Below, piece by piece: positions 36,900-50,120 of a stretch of 64,000 nt of DNA. The notes below the pieces were generated by a model that ran no database searches, had not been told where the DNA came from, and was given only the letters and a program-made list of their open reading frames with translations. The stretch lies in contig NW_020194512.1 of NCBI RefSeq assembly GCF_002865645.1, forward strand, positions 1,151,119-1,215,118, read 5' to 3'. Made by a program: the position numbers and the translations under genes. The stretch's first letter is position 1, and every line of letters begins with the position of its first letter. Source of the stretch: Hyaloscypha bicolor E. Lineage: Eukaryota > Ascomycota > Leotiomycetes > Helotiales > Hyaloscyphaceae.

Positions 36900-39800
36900 T
36901 GCTCTATTCGTATTTAACCCATTCCTCTATATCTAATTATATAATATTTATATTAATTAGGTACTTAAGGGCATTTATTAGCTTTGATTTTGTTATGGAA
37001 TTGGCAGGATTCGATTCTCCCTTAATCTATTTGACTTCTATAATCTCTTAATATTTATATACCTAGTAGAGATATATTATATTAATTATTAGATACTTTT
37101 CTCGAATGGTTTCTAATTTAATAAGGTATTTATATAATGACTTCGAATCCATATAGACTACTAGTAGTAGTTCCATTTCTAGTACTTTATTAATTATAGA
37201 TTTAACTAAAGTGCCTATATTAAAGCCATAAGCCATACTATAGAGTTCCGAAGCTAGAATACTTCTAGTAACTCTCTTGTATTTAGTAGAGAACTAGTAG
37301 ATAATATTAGTATATCTAGTTCTATTTACTAGAACTATAATATATTTAATTTAGGAAAAAAGATCTCTATTATTTGCGAATAAAACATCTGTAAAAATAA
37401 TTAAATATAAGGATTCCTTTACTAGCTTTATGAATCTCAATTCTCTAGTAATATTCTCAATTTGCTATTAAATATATTTATTAAGTGCCTTTATATTAGT
37501 TTCCGAGGGTTTAATAGTTTAAATAGTAATTAATAGGTTATATAAAGCTTCTAGTTAATAGACTAATACAATATACGCTCCTCTAGTATATTAGGTAATA
37601 TATTAGTCCTTAATAGAAAAATCTTAATAAATAGTACCCCTATTACTTATAATAGTAATATTCTTTATAGAAACGGTTCGGAGGTTTTTATACTAGTATT
37701 CCTATATAAGAGTAATTCCAGTAGTATTTATATAGATAATACCTCTATTAAACTTGAGATTATAGTTAATAGTAAGGTATTTATATTCCTTGGCCAAGAA
37801 CTTAGCCTCTTAGAGCTTTAGTTACTTTATTTTTACAAAATTATTATTTCTAATAAATAGGGTATTATTAGTTTAAAGGCTAATAATTCCGAAGGGTTAC
37901 TTATTATAAAGGAGGCAAGGATTATAAGTTAACTATTCTATAGAAAGCTCGTTAATATAGTAGGAATAGTAAGTCTTAAACTAGTAATTCCTAGCTTCCG
38001 GTATATTATATAGTAGTTTTATAACCTTTAGAACCGAATTATTATTCAGATTTAGCTTTCTAGTAAGCTTATAAGATAAGTTAATATAAAAATTACGGTT
38101 AAATAAGGTTATTAATTAGATATAAGCTTGCGAGATATTATATAAATATAGTTCTATAGTATCTATTATTATAGTAGTAATATTAAGGATAATTCTCTGG
38201 CTAATATATTAAATAATAGGCAATTATATTAATACTATATGTTTTTTACTATTATTATAAGCCTGGATAACTAGTCTCGACTTCTTAAACTCTCTCTCTA
38301 TATCCTTATTCTTAATCTTATTAATAAACCGGGAATTAAAGATATATACCTTTTTTAGTATCTGAGATCTGGGAATAACCTTAAATATACCCTTTTCTAG
38401 GAAGCTAGTAATTTTAACTTAACGGGAGTCTTTATATAGGTTATTATCTTATAGGAATACCGTAATATCCGGGTTCTTATAAGGGCATTCTCTACTATAC
38501 TTTAGTAAAATAGCGGGAATAATAGGAAAAATCATACCTATATTACCTTTGGCCTCATTATAGAATTCAGGAACAGGTTCAGGTTCGGGGCTATTAATAA
38601 TAACCTTAATATCCCCTATATAAAAGGGCTTTATAGAGATTAAGCAAAAGGTAATATTACCGTATAGTAGAGCTAGTATATAGTTCTTTCCGTTAATGGC
38701 TACTAGCTTATATAGCCTATCCCAATTACTAGATTAACCGGTATTCCCTTTATATTATATAAAAACGTCCGAATTCAAGGGAAGTTTATAGATATTAGTA
38801 GTATTAGGACTATTTTAGGTATTTAGAATATTTGCAATCTGGTATCTAGTTTAAAGCTTCTGAATTTCTACTATTACCTTCTTAAATACTACTAATTACT
38901 ATAATATAGTTAGTAATAAAGTATTATATTCGGTTATTTAGGGTAAAATACTATAAACCAAGAGAGTTAGAATAATACTATTAGGTCTAGCGGAATTATT
39001 AATAGCCTTAAAAGCTATTTGAAATACGGTATCCTTATTAATTCTATTAATTTCGGCTATAATAATAAGATAAGTATATTAAATCGGGCTATAGTAGTAT
39101 TCTATAATTCCGACGGAACTATAAGCTTCTATAGAAATGATTTTGACCTTGGTTCCTATAGTATTTATAAGCTAAGCGAATTCCTTATTAGTAAACTACT
39201 TTCTGGTATTTGCTATAATCTAATTAGAAGGGCCTAAATAGATATTAATCTAATACTATTTTAGAGTATCTCAAATATATAATATACTAATATTTTAAAG
39301 CTATTAGCCAGCTTAATATCTAGTACCTTTATTAATAATATAGAAAATATTAATAATAATAGAATAATTAAAGCTAATATTATCTCTTAGGTTAAACTTA
39401 AATTATTCCGGTAATTATTCGAATTTCTGGTATTACTTATAATACTTTATAAGGTATTTAAGGGCTTCTATATTAATATTATAGCCTGCTCGTTCTAGTA
39501 TATTTCGAAGCTTACTAATAAATAGATAACTAAAATAGTAATATAGATATTATAATTCGATCTCTATAAAAAAGTAGGAGTTATAAGTAAAGAATTCAGA
39601 AATAAAGCTTTATAGAACAATATTCCAAAGCAAGAAAAAGTATTTAAAACATTATACTACAGGTATAAAGCATCTATTAAAAGTAATAAGATAATTAGTA
39701 AGATTATTAAAATAGACTTCTAGTTTATTTATATTAGCCAAGTTAAGTAAAAATAAAGTCTTTATAGGTATAATATGGAATTATACTTACCTAATTAGTA

Positions 39801-40150
39801 TTCTTACTATTATAGATCTAATAAAGAATATAGATCCGATACTAAACTAGATATTAACTTGATTTTTAGTAGTTTTATTAAGTTAGATATTATTATTAGT
39901 CTACTATAAAGCTTGGAATTAGTTAGAACTAGTAATTAAGAATCTAGAGGCTCCGGTATTAATTATAACTTTATAAAAGCAGTAAGTATTATATCTTAAT
40001 ATATTATTAACTATAAATATCTAGATATCTTCTATTTATTTAATAGGCTCCAAGATATAATTATTGCCTATTATCTAGTATATAAGAGAAAGAGAAGTAA
40101 GGTTATCTATAAGGGTATTAGTTATGAGAATAATAGAAGTAGGGGCTATA
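36900..40150 (-). pseudogene. pol relic of element B (integrase, RVT_2 RT, RNase H)
   Basis: Minus strand. Integrase (about 39.9-38.6 kb) reads EAYSSVGIIEYYYSP at about 39,095-39,145, the fungal Copia EAHxSxGxxERYHxP block with the catalytic Glu, followed by AFKAINNSARPN. RT starts KKSRLVIQAYN near 38,280, then NPCLLYN, and LQTNNTLFI near 37,870, where the family has LQTDDTLFV (both Asp now Asn). RNase H and the C-terminus show FTDVLFANNRDL near 37,380, MDSKSLYKYL near 37,170 and ANSITKSKA near 37,000, matching TDASFANNxDL, TDSKSLYDCL and ADAMTKSKP. This is a classic ascomycete Ty1/Copia. Stops are almost all TAA/TAG. Confidence 0.88.
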
Positions 40151-41950
40151 AGAGTGGCTAGGAAGCTCTTAATAAAAGTAAAATAGGAATTAGAGTAATA
40201 TTTCTTTCTTTTATTCGTTTCTACTAGTAAGATTTCAAAAGCATTATCTACTAGTTTATTCTTATTACTCTTATTATTCTTTTCTTTTTTAAATTCGGTA
40301 ATATATTATATATAAGTATTACTAAAGTATTTATTAAAGTTATAGATATTTCGGGATCTAAATTAATAAACGTTTCTATCCTTAAATCGAGCCTTCTTAG
40401 CCTTTTATTCCTCTAGTATATATTTCTATAAGTAGTATTTGGGTCTCTTATATATAAAATATAACTTCGGAATATAATTATTATAGTTATAGGGCTTGGA
40501 GTAGTTATTACCGGTTCCGAAGTTATAGCTGGGTCTATATTAATAATTTCCGGACGGGTAATAGTTTAGAAGGTTTTGAGAATAATATTATTAATTAGTA
40601 AAAAGGATCTTGGTATTAATTTATTATTTCTTCTTATAGGTAGTAATAGATAATTAGAACTTATTAATAAGTTGGCCGAGATTAGGAAAAGGATCCGAGA
40701 CTATATATTAGTATACTAGTATATCTTAATAGAAGATAATAATCTTATTATATAGGAATTTAGTATTTTATAGGACAGGTACTAGTTCATATTATAATTT
40801 ATATAGATTATTAATTAGTAACTAGACAAGCTCAAATATTATCTTTTTAGGATATTAAGCTATTATAATTACTATTATAGTAGTATTTTACTTGTCTAAG
40901 TTTTAATATTAGAAACCAGGGCCTTTAAAGAAATTATAAATATTTATATAGGCCTCTTTATATATATATTAAGAGAGCTAATTATTATAAAAGTAATCTT
41001 ATACTAGTTCTTTTAATATAGTAGGAAAAGCTCTTACTAATATCTCTTATAGAAGCTCTATATATTAGTAGATATTAAGAAAAATAGCAAGTTTTTAGTT
41101 AAAACTACTATTAGTTCTATTATACTTCTATATCTTAGTATATATCTTTACTATTTCTCTAATTAGCTTTATAGTAAGAGGGCTAGCTAAAGGGCGATTT
41201 AAAGGTAATAGAGGTAGTAGAAGTAGTAGAAATCCGTTACTACTAGCTCTCTATAGTCCGGTACTAGTAGGAGCAATTATAGATAATAAAAGAATATAAG
41301 TAATAATTGGTTTAGTTTATTAATTTCTTATAATACTATTATTAAGGGATATATATAATAAGATAATAGGGCCTATATTAAGGTCTAGTCTAGTAATAAT
41401 AATATTAGCTATAATTCAGGTATATTACTCTTCTTCCTAAATAGTATTAACTAAGGATTATATAATAATAAGTTTCTTATTATTTTATTTAATATAAATA
41501 CTATTATATTATAAAATAGCTTATAATTTATATAATATATATTAATCTAGATAATTAAGTACTTTGAGATTGAAATTACTAAAATCCTCCTTAAATAATT
41601 CCCAGAGATTATTATTAGTCGACTTTTCTATCTTATACTAGAATAGTCTAGTATTAAGGTAATCTAGAACTTTCTTATTACTATAGGTAATTAGATTAAT
41701 ACTGCCTTTCTACTTCTTTACCTATATATATCTATCCTATAGTTCTGCTATACCGAACCCCTAGGGTTAAGCCCTTTTTAATATATATATAATTCGTAGT
41801 AAGAGAAATTCGAAGGTAAGATAGTTTATAGTAAGTTTATAGAAAGGGTTTAATAGTAAAGGTATCCAGTTACCTGGTTCAGATACCAGATATCCAGTTT
41901 AGATACTAGATATCTAGTTCAGATACCAGATATTCTAGATACCTAGGGAT
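40150..41950 (-). pseudogene. gag relic of element B
   Basis: Minus-strand frame upstream of pol. Near 40,430-40,480 it shows YKRPKYY preceded by LYFIY, the altered form of the fungal Copia Cys-rich finger (CxxCxxxxC, then H). Around it are Asn/Tyr-rich and Lys-rich stretches, and the end (NAFEILLVETNKRK near 40.23 kb) matches the usual Gag C-terminus before protease. The protease itself, expected near 40.1 kb, is not clear. The N-terminal part contains 20-bp tandem repeats absent from A. Confidence 0.7.
41861..41940. repeat. 20-bp minisatellite in B gag/leader
   Basis: Units AGATACCAGATATCCAGTTT, AGATACTAGATATCTAGTTC and a third partial copy in direct tandem from 41,881, preceded by a diverged unit. 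A has only a trace of one unit at the matching position. Confidence 0.8.
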
Positions 41951-42524
41951 ATTATAGGTATTAAAGTAAATATTTCGCCCTTAAATATTTTGTCTATAAC
42001 GAGAAATTTAGGAAGTAAAATATTATAATTCCGGGAGAGTCTAAAGCTCAAAGAACTCGATTTAATAATAAAATCAAAATAGTAATTAAAGAGCTTTAAG
42101 GATATATATAGAGTATATATTCCGGAGAAAGTATTCTATAAATACGGGTATTATATAAGTAAAAAAGATAGGTTCTAAAAAGGTAGTCTTAGGGCCAAAA
42201 GAAGTTGGTTTTAAAAGATAGTAGATAGTTAAATAAATAGATAGTTAAATAGCTAACTACTTATTAATTAGCAAGAACTAGAGTCTTTTTCCTTAGGCTA
42301 CCGGATACTTTATAGAGTTAACGAGTAATTTCCCTCTTTAATAGAGTAGTTATTAGTCCTTAGTAAGAGCTAGCTATTTTCTTCCTTAGGCTACTAGATA
42401 CTTTATAGAGTTAATAAGTAATTCCTCCCTTTAATATAGACTAGTTTAATTTTGCTATAGGCTACCGGATACTTCTTTAGCTCAAAAGATTCTATTTTCT
42501 AATCTATATATATAAACTAATTAG

Positions 42525-42824
42525 TATCGGTTTACTAGTAATATATAGTACTATTATATAAATCGTGGAATACTATTTATATATAGTTAGTAAAGTTATT
42601 ATTATTCAGAAGTAAGGATTATAATATTATAGTATTAATATATAATCCCTAAATCTGCTAAGCCTAAAGAGGTCTAGTCTACTAGTCGAGTTACTAATAA
42701 GATACGAGGTTATATAACTATATCCCGTATTTCATATCCCATTACCTATATCCCATTGCCTATATCCCGTATCCCGTATCCCGTAATTACGTATATAACT
42801 CCTAAAGAAATAGCTATACTAATA
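42525..42824 (-). repeat. 5' LTR of element B (300 bp)
   Basis: Same length as the left LTR; a TATCCCG/TATCCCATTGCC array at 42,721-42,788. Confidence 0.92.
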
Positions 42825-42829
42825 CTTTA

Positions 42830-45800
42830 TTTCATTTATTAAATTAAGATTATTAAACTTGAATAATAATCTAGAAAATAATATAAATAAATATATATTA
42901 GTATAATATTAATTAGGCTAAAGAAAAATATAATATAAAGATTTAAGGGTTTTATTACCTAAATCAAATATAATTCAAATAACTAGTTCTTTATAATATT
43001 ATAGAAATATATAGCCGGAATTATAATTAAATAAATATTAGTTATTTTCGAGGAAATATATTTATATTAAATTAGAAAGTAATATTATTTATAATATAAT
43101 TATTTGAGATTCTAATATAAATTTAAGATATAAATTATAAATAGATATTAATACTAATATATATTTTAATTCTATAAAATTATAGCTAAATAAACGAATA
43201 AATAATTATTAAAATAATAATTTTTAAAATTAAATATATATTATATTTATTTTATAATAGCTATTAATAAATCAAATAAAGTTTAGCCTATAAATATTAT
43301 ATTTTCCTTTAGCTACTTTTATTTTTAGAAAACTTTTTATTATAATTTAAAGAATTAAAATAAATATATAAAAGCTAATAGTTATAACTTTTAATATTAC
43401 CTTATAAGTCTTTATTTATTATATATTACTTGAGAATATAATAAAGTTATTTCTTTTCTAGCTTAATTTACAAATTAAATATTTAATATTAAAGGCTTAT
43501 AGCTTAATAAGCTTATTATAATAATTATAAATTAGAAATATTATATTTTAAATTCCGGAAATTAGTAAATATATTAGTATTAATTATATAAAAAAATTAT
43601 ATTATTTTATATTTAAATTACCCTAAATAATTAGCTTTTAGGACTTCTAGAAATTATATATTAAAATATAATTATATTTAAATTTTTAAAGCTAAGCTTA
43701 AAATAATAAAAAAGAATCTCAAGTATATTTTTTTATATTTAAATAGTTATAATATATAAAGGGCTTTTATTATAATTTTTTAAAGTTTAAAGGAAAATCT
43801 TAAGCTAATAATTCTATAAAAAGTATTAAAAAAAACTAGCCTTATATTACTTTTCTTTCTTTTTTCTCTTTATTATTATAAATTCTTTTTGCTTTTTTAT
43901 TTCTTATAAGCAAACTAGCCTGCTTCTAATTTTATTATAAAGCAAGCTAAGCTATATAAGATTTGCTATTATTATTAAGTTTGTATTTTCTTTCTTTTTT
44001 GCTTAATTAACTAGTTAATAAACCCGAAATACTATTAATTATATCTAGTAATACCTTGCCTTATAGGAATTTAATTCAAATACTCTTTTTATTTTCTAAT
44101 AATAATAATAATAATAATAATAATTAATTACAAATATCTTTATAAATAAGCTAGCTTTATAATATTAGTAATAGATTTATTAATTATTTATTATAGTTCT
44201 AGTTAATATTTTAAAGAACTCTTTTATAAATTTATTTATTATATAGCCTTTGAGTTTTCTTTTATACTTTTGGCTAGCTCTTATATATATAAATAGTTTA
44301 TTTATAAATTATTATATAGCCTATAAAGCCTTCTATTTTAGTTATATAAATCATTACTTTAAAGCCTATTATAAAAAAGATAATATAATATTTCTTTTAA
44401 TTTATAAGTTTTCTTTATATCTCTTCTATTTCTTCATAAGTAATAATTTACTTTATTAGGTCTTTTAGGTAAATATTCGAATATATAATTATATTTTTAC
44501 CTTTATATTAATTTAATATAAAAAGAATATATAAATCGACTTCTTTTATAAAATCTAATACTTTTAAATTTATAATAAGTCTTATTATTTCTAAAGCTTA
44601 TTATAGCTTATTTTATATATTGAATTTTCTTTTATATAGCTCTTTTTTATAATTTGCTTTTTATAACTAATATATAAGCTATTAATTTCTTTTACTTAAA
44701 TTATATAGTTCTTTTATAGCTTATAAATATATTTACGAATTATAATTCATTTATTATAGTTTATAAAATAGCCTATAAATATTTTATAAGCTATTAAATT
44801 AATTTCCGGATTTTATTTAATTTATAAATATATTTAATTCTCGAATTAATACTAATTATTATTATAAGAATCTTTTAATAAATAATAAGATTATAGCTTT
44901 TATTTAAAATAAATATATAAATATAAACTATTATAATTTAATATTTATAAATATATAAAATATATATATTATTTTATTATATTATATTTTGATTTTCTTA
45001 TAAAATAATTCGAACTAATATTATGGTTTATAATTATAGAATTATAATAAAATTTATTAGTAAATATAGCTAAAGTAATAGATTTTTTACTAATATTTTT
45101 TCTATATTTATCTAGCTTTTTCTTTATTTTTTTTATACTAGCTTTCTCTTTTAATAATATATTATTATTATATATATTTATATATTACTAATAAAACTAT
45201 TTTATTTAATTAGCTTTACTTATACTAGTAAAATATTTATATAAATAATAACTATTTTATATAATACTTTAATAAGCTAAGCTTCTTTATTACTTTTATA
45301 ACTAATTTATATTAGTTTAAAATTATAGATTATTTTTTTTAAATAAATAATAATTAATTAATTATTTAAATTTTCTTTATTATATTTTTATATTAAAAAT
45401 AAAAAAGCTTTTTATAAATTTAAAAAACCATTTTTCAAATAATATATAGACTATATTTATATAATAAATATTAGAAATATAGCTTTTTATATATATATTT
45501 GATTTTATTTTTTTTAAAAAAGATATTATTATTTTAATTTCTAATTTAATTAATAAAATTATTTATATTAAGCTTTTAAATCTATTACAGAATTCTATAA
45601 GCAAACTTATAGCTATAATAACTAGTTAAATATCTTATAGGCTATATAGCTTTAATAATAATTCGAAAGCCCTATATATAATTTATAAAATATTTATAGC
45701 TCTATTTATATATTAGAAAAAGTTTTCTAAAGAATTTATAACTATAATAATTATTTATAAAAATAGATATTTCGAATATTAATATTAAAATAATAGCTAT

Positions 45801-45980
45801 AAATTAGAATTTCTAGATTAGAAAATTATTTTATATAACTTATATCTTTTTTTAAAGCTTTATTTATATATTTATATAAGTAATTAAATATATTTATAAG
45901 AAAATAGATTATATAACTATTATTATATTAAAAACAAATAATAATATTATTTAATATTTTTAGGCTTAATATATAGACCT
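42830..45980. other. Unassigned AT-rich DNA between B and H
   Basis: Mostly featureless. An (AAT)n run lies at 44,097-44,124. From about 44.2 to 45.1 kb a plus-strand frame has interruptions largely limited to TAA/TAG and includes a 69-codon open stretch (44,250-44,459) rich in Tyr, Phe, Leu and Ile. It may be a transposase or Gag relic; I see no motif to decide. Confidence 0.45.
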
Positions 45981-45985
45981 TATAT

Positions 45986-46166
45986 TATTATAAAATCGGG
46001 TTTCTAGGCTTAAAAAACAAAATAAAATAGCTTTTAATTCGAGAATTCTAAACTAAAAAAAGAAGCTTTAAATATAAGAGCTTAATATTCTAAATACTAG
46101 AATAGCTATATATATTATTATAGTTATATAATACTAAATTTATTAATAAAATAACTAAATATAATA
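45986..46166 (+). repeat. Left LTR of element H (181 bp)
   Basis: Shares GGGTTTCTAGGCTTAAAAAA and later AAATATAAGAGCTTA with 55,381-55,562. Confidence 0.75.
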
Positions 46167-46195
46167 TTATTTTTCTTTTTTAAAAAGCTTATTTC

Positions 46196-46493
46196 TGTAA
46201 TATATACAGGGTCGCACGTGACTTAAGAGTATATAACGAACCTCGGATATTGCGGGTATTAATTAGAGAGATCGGTAGCCCTTTAATATCCTAACTAATT
46301 ACTATTTATATTATATATATTAGGCTTATAAATTACTAATTATATATATATTATCGGGGCCTCCTATTTAGAGGGGGCTTCCCTGGACCTTATAGGAGGA
46401 ATAGAGATTAGTTCTATACTAAATTTAATACTATGGTTTTATAATATACTAATTTATTCTATTATCTTATTACCTACTAATAAATACCTTATA
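46196..46493 (+). repeat. 5' LTR of F (298 bp)
   Basis: Aligned to the 3' LTR I count about 23 differences, all transitions, and no gap. Contains CACGTG at 46,215-46,220. Confidence 0.95.
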
Positions 46494-46589
46494 AGCTAAT
46501 CTCTTTACCCTTAAAGAAAGTAGTTTAATAAGTAATTATATCTCGGAATCTGCAAAATATATAATTCCTTACCGGAGCTATTTTTATAA

Positions 46590-48000
46590 AGGAAGTTAAC
46601 CAGATTAATCCTAATACGGGTAATAGTAAAGGCTCGTCTAATACTTTTAATAGGGCCTCTTAGGAGCCTCCAAGAGCCAGTAATAATAATAGAAATAATC
46701 CCGGTAATAATTAAGATACCGAGATTAATACCCAAGTTACTATTACCCAAGCTATAGAATAGGGCTTATATACTAAAGTTAAAGCGCTCTAACGAAAGCA
46801 AGAATTAGTAGATATAATTAACTAGTATATCCTATAATTAGAGTAATATAAGGATACTTTCAGGGATATCTTGCGGTTTACTATATCTTATAGAAACTCT
46901 ATTTATAAGTCTATTCCCTTTTCTTTAGTAATTCCTACTAGGGAACTTCCTGAAATAGGGTTAGAACCCACCCCTTTTCCTAATATAATAAGCTTTGAGA
47001 GTAATCTCAATATTATCTATTAGGAGCTACTATATAATATCCTAAAGATATATTTGGACCGAGAGAAGCTTCTCAAGGTCCGGATACCTAACTTATATTA
47101 TAGAAAGTTCCTTAAGAAATAGAGAATATTTATATTTTCCTGGAAAGTAGTCTTTAGGACCTAACCTTAAACTTATAATAGATACTCTTCTAAAGTTAAC
47201 TCTATTATAAGTACCCTTAGGAATAAACCTTATAATACTTGAGAAGCTATAATAAAGTAAAGCCTATTATTATATAAGATCTATTAGAAGTAATTCAAGG
47301 CCTACTTAACTAATATATTCCAAGTACCTTAAATCCATTAATAAGATACCTTTAAGGAGCTCCGAGATCTTTATTAGAAAAATAGTAAGATAGTTACCGA
47401 GTTATATACTCGGATAATTAGTCTCGAAATTAACTAGGACCTATATCCTAAATAGGACCGGATCCGGACTCTTAATACTACTTTATCTAATTATAAGACT
47501 TATTAGATACTTATATCTATTTTCTTAGGAGATAAGATAGTATCTATTTCCGAATAGCTTAAGAAAGCTCAGAAAGCAGAATATATTACTTATCCCAAAT
47601 TAAGAAAAGTAAAGGCGGAAAAGTCTAGTAAGGGTAATTCTATTTCTAAGAACTCTAACTTAGTAAATTCTAATTCGTAAGGCTATTAAAAAAGAAAGAA
47701 TAAGTTCCGAAAATTATATAAGAAACCCTTAGGTAATACTTTGGCTCCTTTAAGGCCTTAATAGAGTACTAGTTCTATTTCAGATATAGTTTATTAGACT
47801 TATAAATAGAAAGAATACTTCTTAGGAAATATAAAGTATTTCAAATATACTAAATAGGCTTAGTAGAACCCTAATAAGGCCAAAACCATAGAAAAGTTAA
47901 GGTATCTATAGAAGCAGGTTAATACTATTACTATAGAGAAATATTCTAGAAAAGATTTTCCTAAGAAATAGGGAAAAGAGAAGGCCAAATCTTAAATATT
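46590..48000 (+). pseudogene. gag relic of F
   Basis: Plus-strand frame with few non-RIP interruptions. The N-terminal part is rich in Asn, Ser and Pro; a central helical part includes SFESNLNIIYQELL near 46,990-47,030 and YLDREKLLKV near 47,050-47,085; the basic C-terminal part is full of Lys. Near 47,810-47,860 a stretch YFLGNIKYFKYTK resembles a zinc knuckle (CFxCGxIKHFxRxC) that has lost one Cys by deletion and the rest by C/H-to-Y changes. Gag coats the element RNA. The antisense open frame at 46,511-46,750 is a shadow. Confidence 0.75.
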
Positions 48001-48049
48001 AATAATTTTAGCTATAATAAAAAAGATATATTACTTTATATAACTATTT

Positions 48050-50120
48050 AAGTAAGATTAATATAGCTAGAAGTAAGTATTTTAGAGATATATAATAGAC
48101 TCGGTAATACCGGGTTAGACTATAACTTCCTTAATAATAATTAGACTTAAAGCCGGAGCTTTATTACCTTAGCTAAGTATAATTAAGAGTTTATAATCTT
48201 TTATAGAAATAGATTTAAGGTCTATTAAGCCTATAATCTTAAGGTATTTATTATAGATAATTATAGTAAGATATATTCTTTTAAGCTCCGGTTCTATAGA
48301 TATAAGAATATTAGCTCTTATAGCCTTATCTTTAGTATGGAATTTTATAAAGTAACTCTTATATAATATATAAATTATATTAAAAAATAATAGATATATA
48401 TATCTATATAGCCTAATAATATTAAGATCCTAATACTAAAAGAGTTTAGTAAGAAGCTTAACCGGTACCCTGAGCTAGTACCTCAAGTCTTATTCTTAAT
48501 AAAAGGCAAATATAACTATTTTAGATAATAGGCTTTATATATTTATAATAGTTACTAGATCTCTACTTTATTATATGGTTCTAGTAATACTAAATAGAAG
48601 TTTTTAATATGGTAAATTAATATCCTTTAAAAAGAGGCCTTAGAAATATCTATTTACCTCCGAAATAATAAATATAAAGACTTCTTAGAGGTTTTTAATT
48701 CTAATAAAGCTTCGGAACTTCCTAATCTTAGTAGTATTAAATACTTTATTAATATAAATAGTATGATTCTATACGAGCCTTTATATAATTTATTAAAGAT
48801 CTAACTAGAAGTATTATATTTATATTTATAGGATATACTTTATAAATATTAGATAAGGCCTAGTAAAAGCCTAGTAGGGGTATTTATTCTTTTTGTTCCT
48901 AAAAAAGATAGAGGGCTATATCTTTATATTAATTATTATAGATTTAATTAAGTTATAATTAAGAATTAGTATTTATTTCCTCTTATTAATAAGACTCTTA
49001 ATTAGTTCCGAGAAGCCAAGATCTTTATAAAGCTAGATCTCAAGGATATATATTATTAGGTAAGAATTTATAAAGAATATAAGTAAAAGACGGCTTTTAG
49101 GACCTATTATAGCTATTTTAAATATCTTATAATATCTTTTGGGCTAGCTAATATACTAGCTATATTTCAAGTATATATTAATACTATACTTATAGGATTT
49201 CTAGATTATTTTATAGTTATTTATTTAGATAATATTCTTATTTATTCCCGAAATAAAGATAAATACTATAATTATATCTGCTAGATACTTACTAGGCTAT
49301 ATAAAAATAACCTGTTTTATAAACTTAGTAAATACAAGTTTAATATTAAGGAAGTCAAATTTCTGGGCTTCCTTATTAGAATAAAAGGTATTTATATAAA
49401 TCCTAAACAGGTCCGTAGTATTATTAAATAGCCAGAACCAAAATTATTTTATAATATTTAAGTATTTCTTGAATTTACTAATTTCTATTATAGGTTTATT
49501 TACTATTACTTTTAGGTAACTATAAGCTTAATAGATCTTTTAAAAGAAATAGAAAAGGGCCAGAAATCCGGTCCCTTTATATAGATAGATAAAGTGGCTA
49601 AAAGCTTTAAGACTTTAAAAAAAGCTTTTATTATAATACCTATCCTAGTTTATTTTAATTCTTTTAAGAATATTTATATTAAAACTAATATATTAAAATT
49701 TGTAATTACTAATACTATTTTATAATAAGTTAATTCTAGTAATAGCCCGAAAAAATACTAATATCTAGTAATATTCTAGTTCCGGAAACTCTCCGGAGCT
49801 AAATATAATTATAGTACCTATAATAGAGAGCTATTTGCAATTATTAAAGCCTTTAAGTATTAGTACTATTATCTTAAAGAGTTCAGGTTTATAATTAAGG
49901 TTATTATAGACTATAATAACCTCTAATACTTTATAGAAATAAAGTATCTAGAGAGCTATTAAGTATATTAGGCAATATATCTTATAATATATAATTTTAA
50001 TATTATTTACTATAAAGGCGCTTTAAATCTAGTAAATAGACCTAGTAGAAAACCTAATTATAAAAAAGGTCCTATTAATATAACTTGGCTTCTAACCTTT
50101 TAGAATAAGTTAAAGAGAGC
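48050..50120 (+). pseudogene. pol relic of F: protease, RT, RNase H
   Basis: The protease motif reads IDSV near 48,095-48,105, where DSG is expected (GGT to GTA-type change). RT has FVPKKDRGLYLYINYYRFN at about 48,890-48,950, IFIKLDLKD near 49,020, a GxANxxAxFQxYxN region, and YLDNILIYS at 49,222-49,248, where the second catalytic Asp (GAT) has become Asn (AAT). The thumb region continues with FLGFLI-type and DPxQVRSI-type segments. RNase H runs about 49,640-50,030, including the block that normally reads YDAIxREL, here YNRELFAIIKAF near 49,820-49,850. This is a textbook chromovirus pol, inactivated. Confidence 0.9.

Larger units (their letters stand above)
36400..42824 (-). mobile_element. 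Ty1/Copia element B, LTR to LTR
   Basis: LTRs at 36,400-36,699 and 42,525-42,824, both 300 bp, with perfect target duplication CTTTA at 36,395-36,399 and 42,825-42,829. Total 6,425 bp, coding strand minus. It is the best-preserved Copia copy here and the reference for A and C. It carries gag, integrase, RVT_2-type RT and RNase H in Copia order (integrase before RT). Confidence 0.93.

Noticed and set aside
39019..39237. 72-codon plus-strand ORF
   Set aside because: Antisense to the integrase region of Copia B, whose minus-strand frame carries family motifs.
46219..46493. LTR of F starting at TGACTTAAG (275 bp)
   Set aside because: Similarity extends 23 bp further left; the 298-bp version gives a perfect ATTTC target duplication.
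46511..46750. 79-codon minus-strand ORF
   Set aside because: Antisense to the start of gag of element F; the plus strand shows the gag frame.
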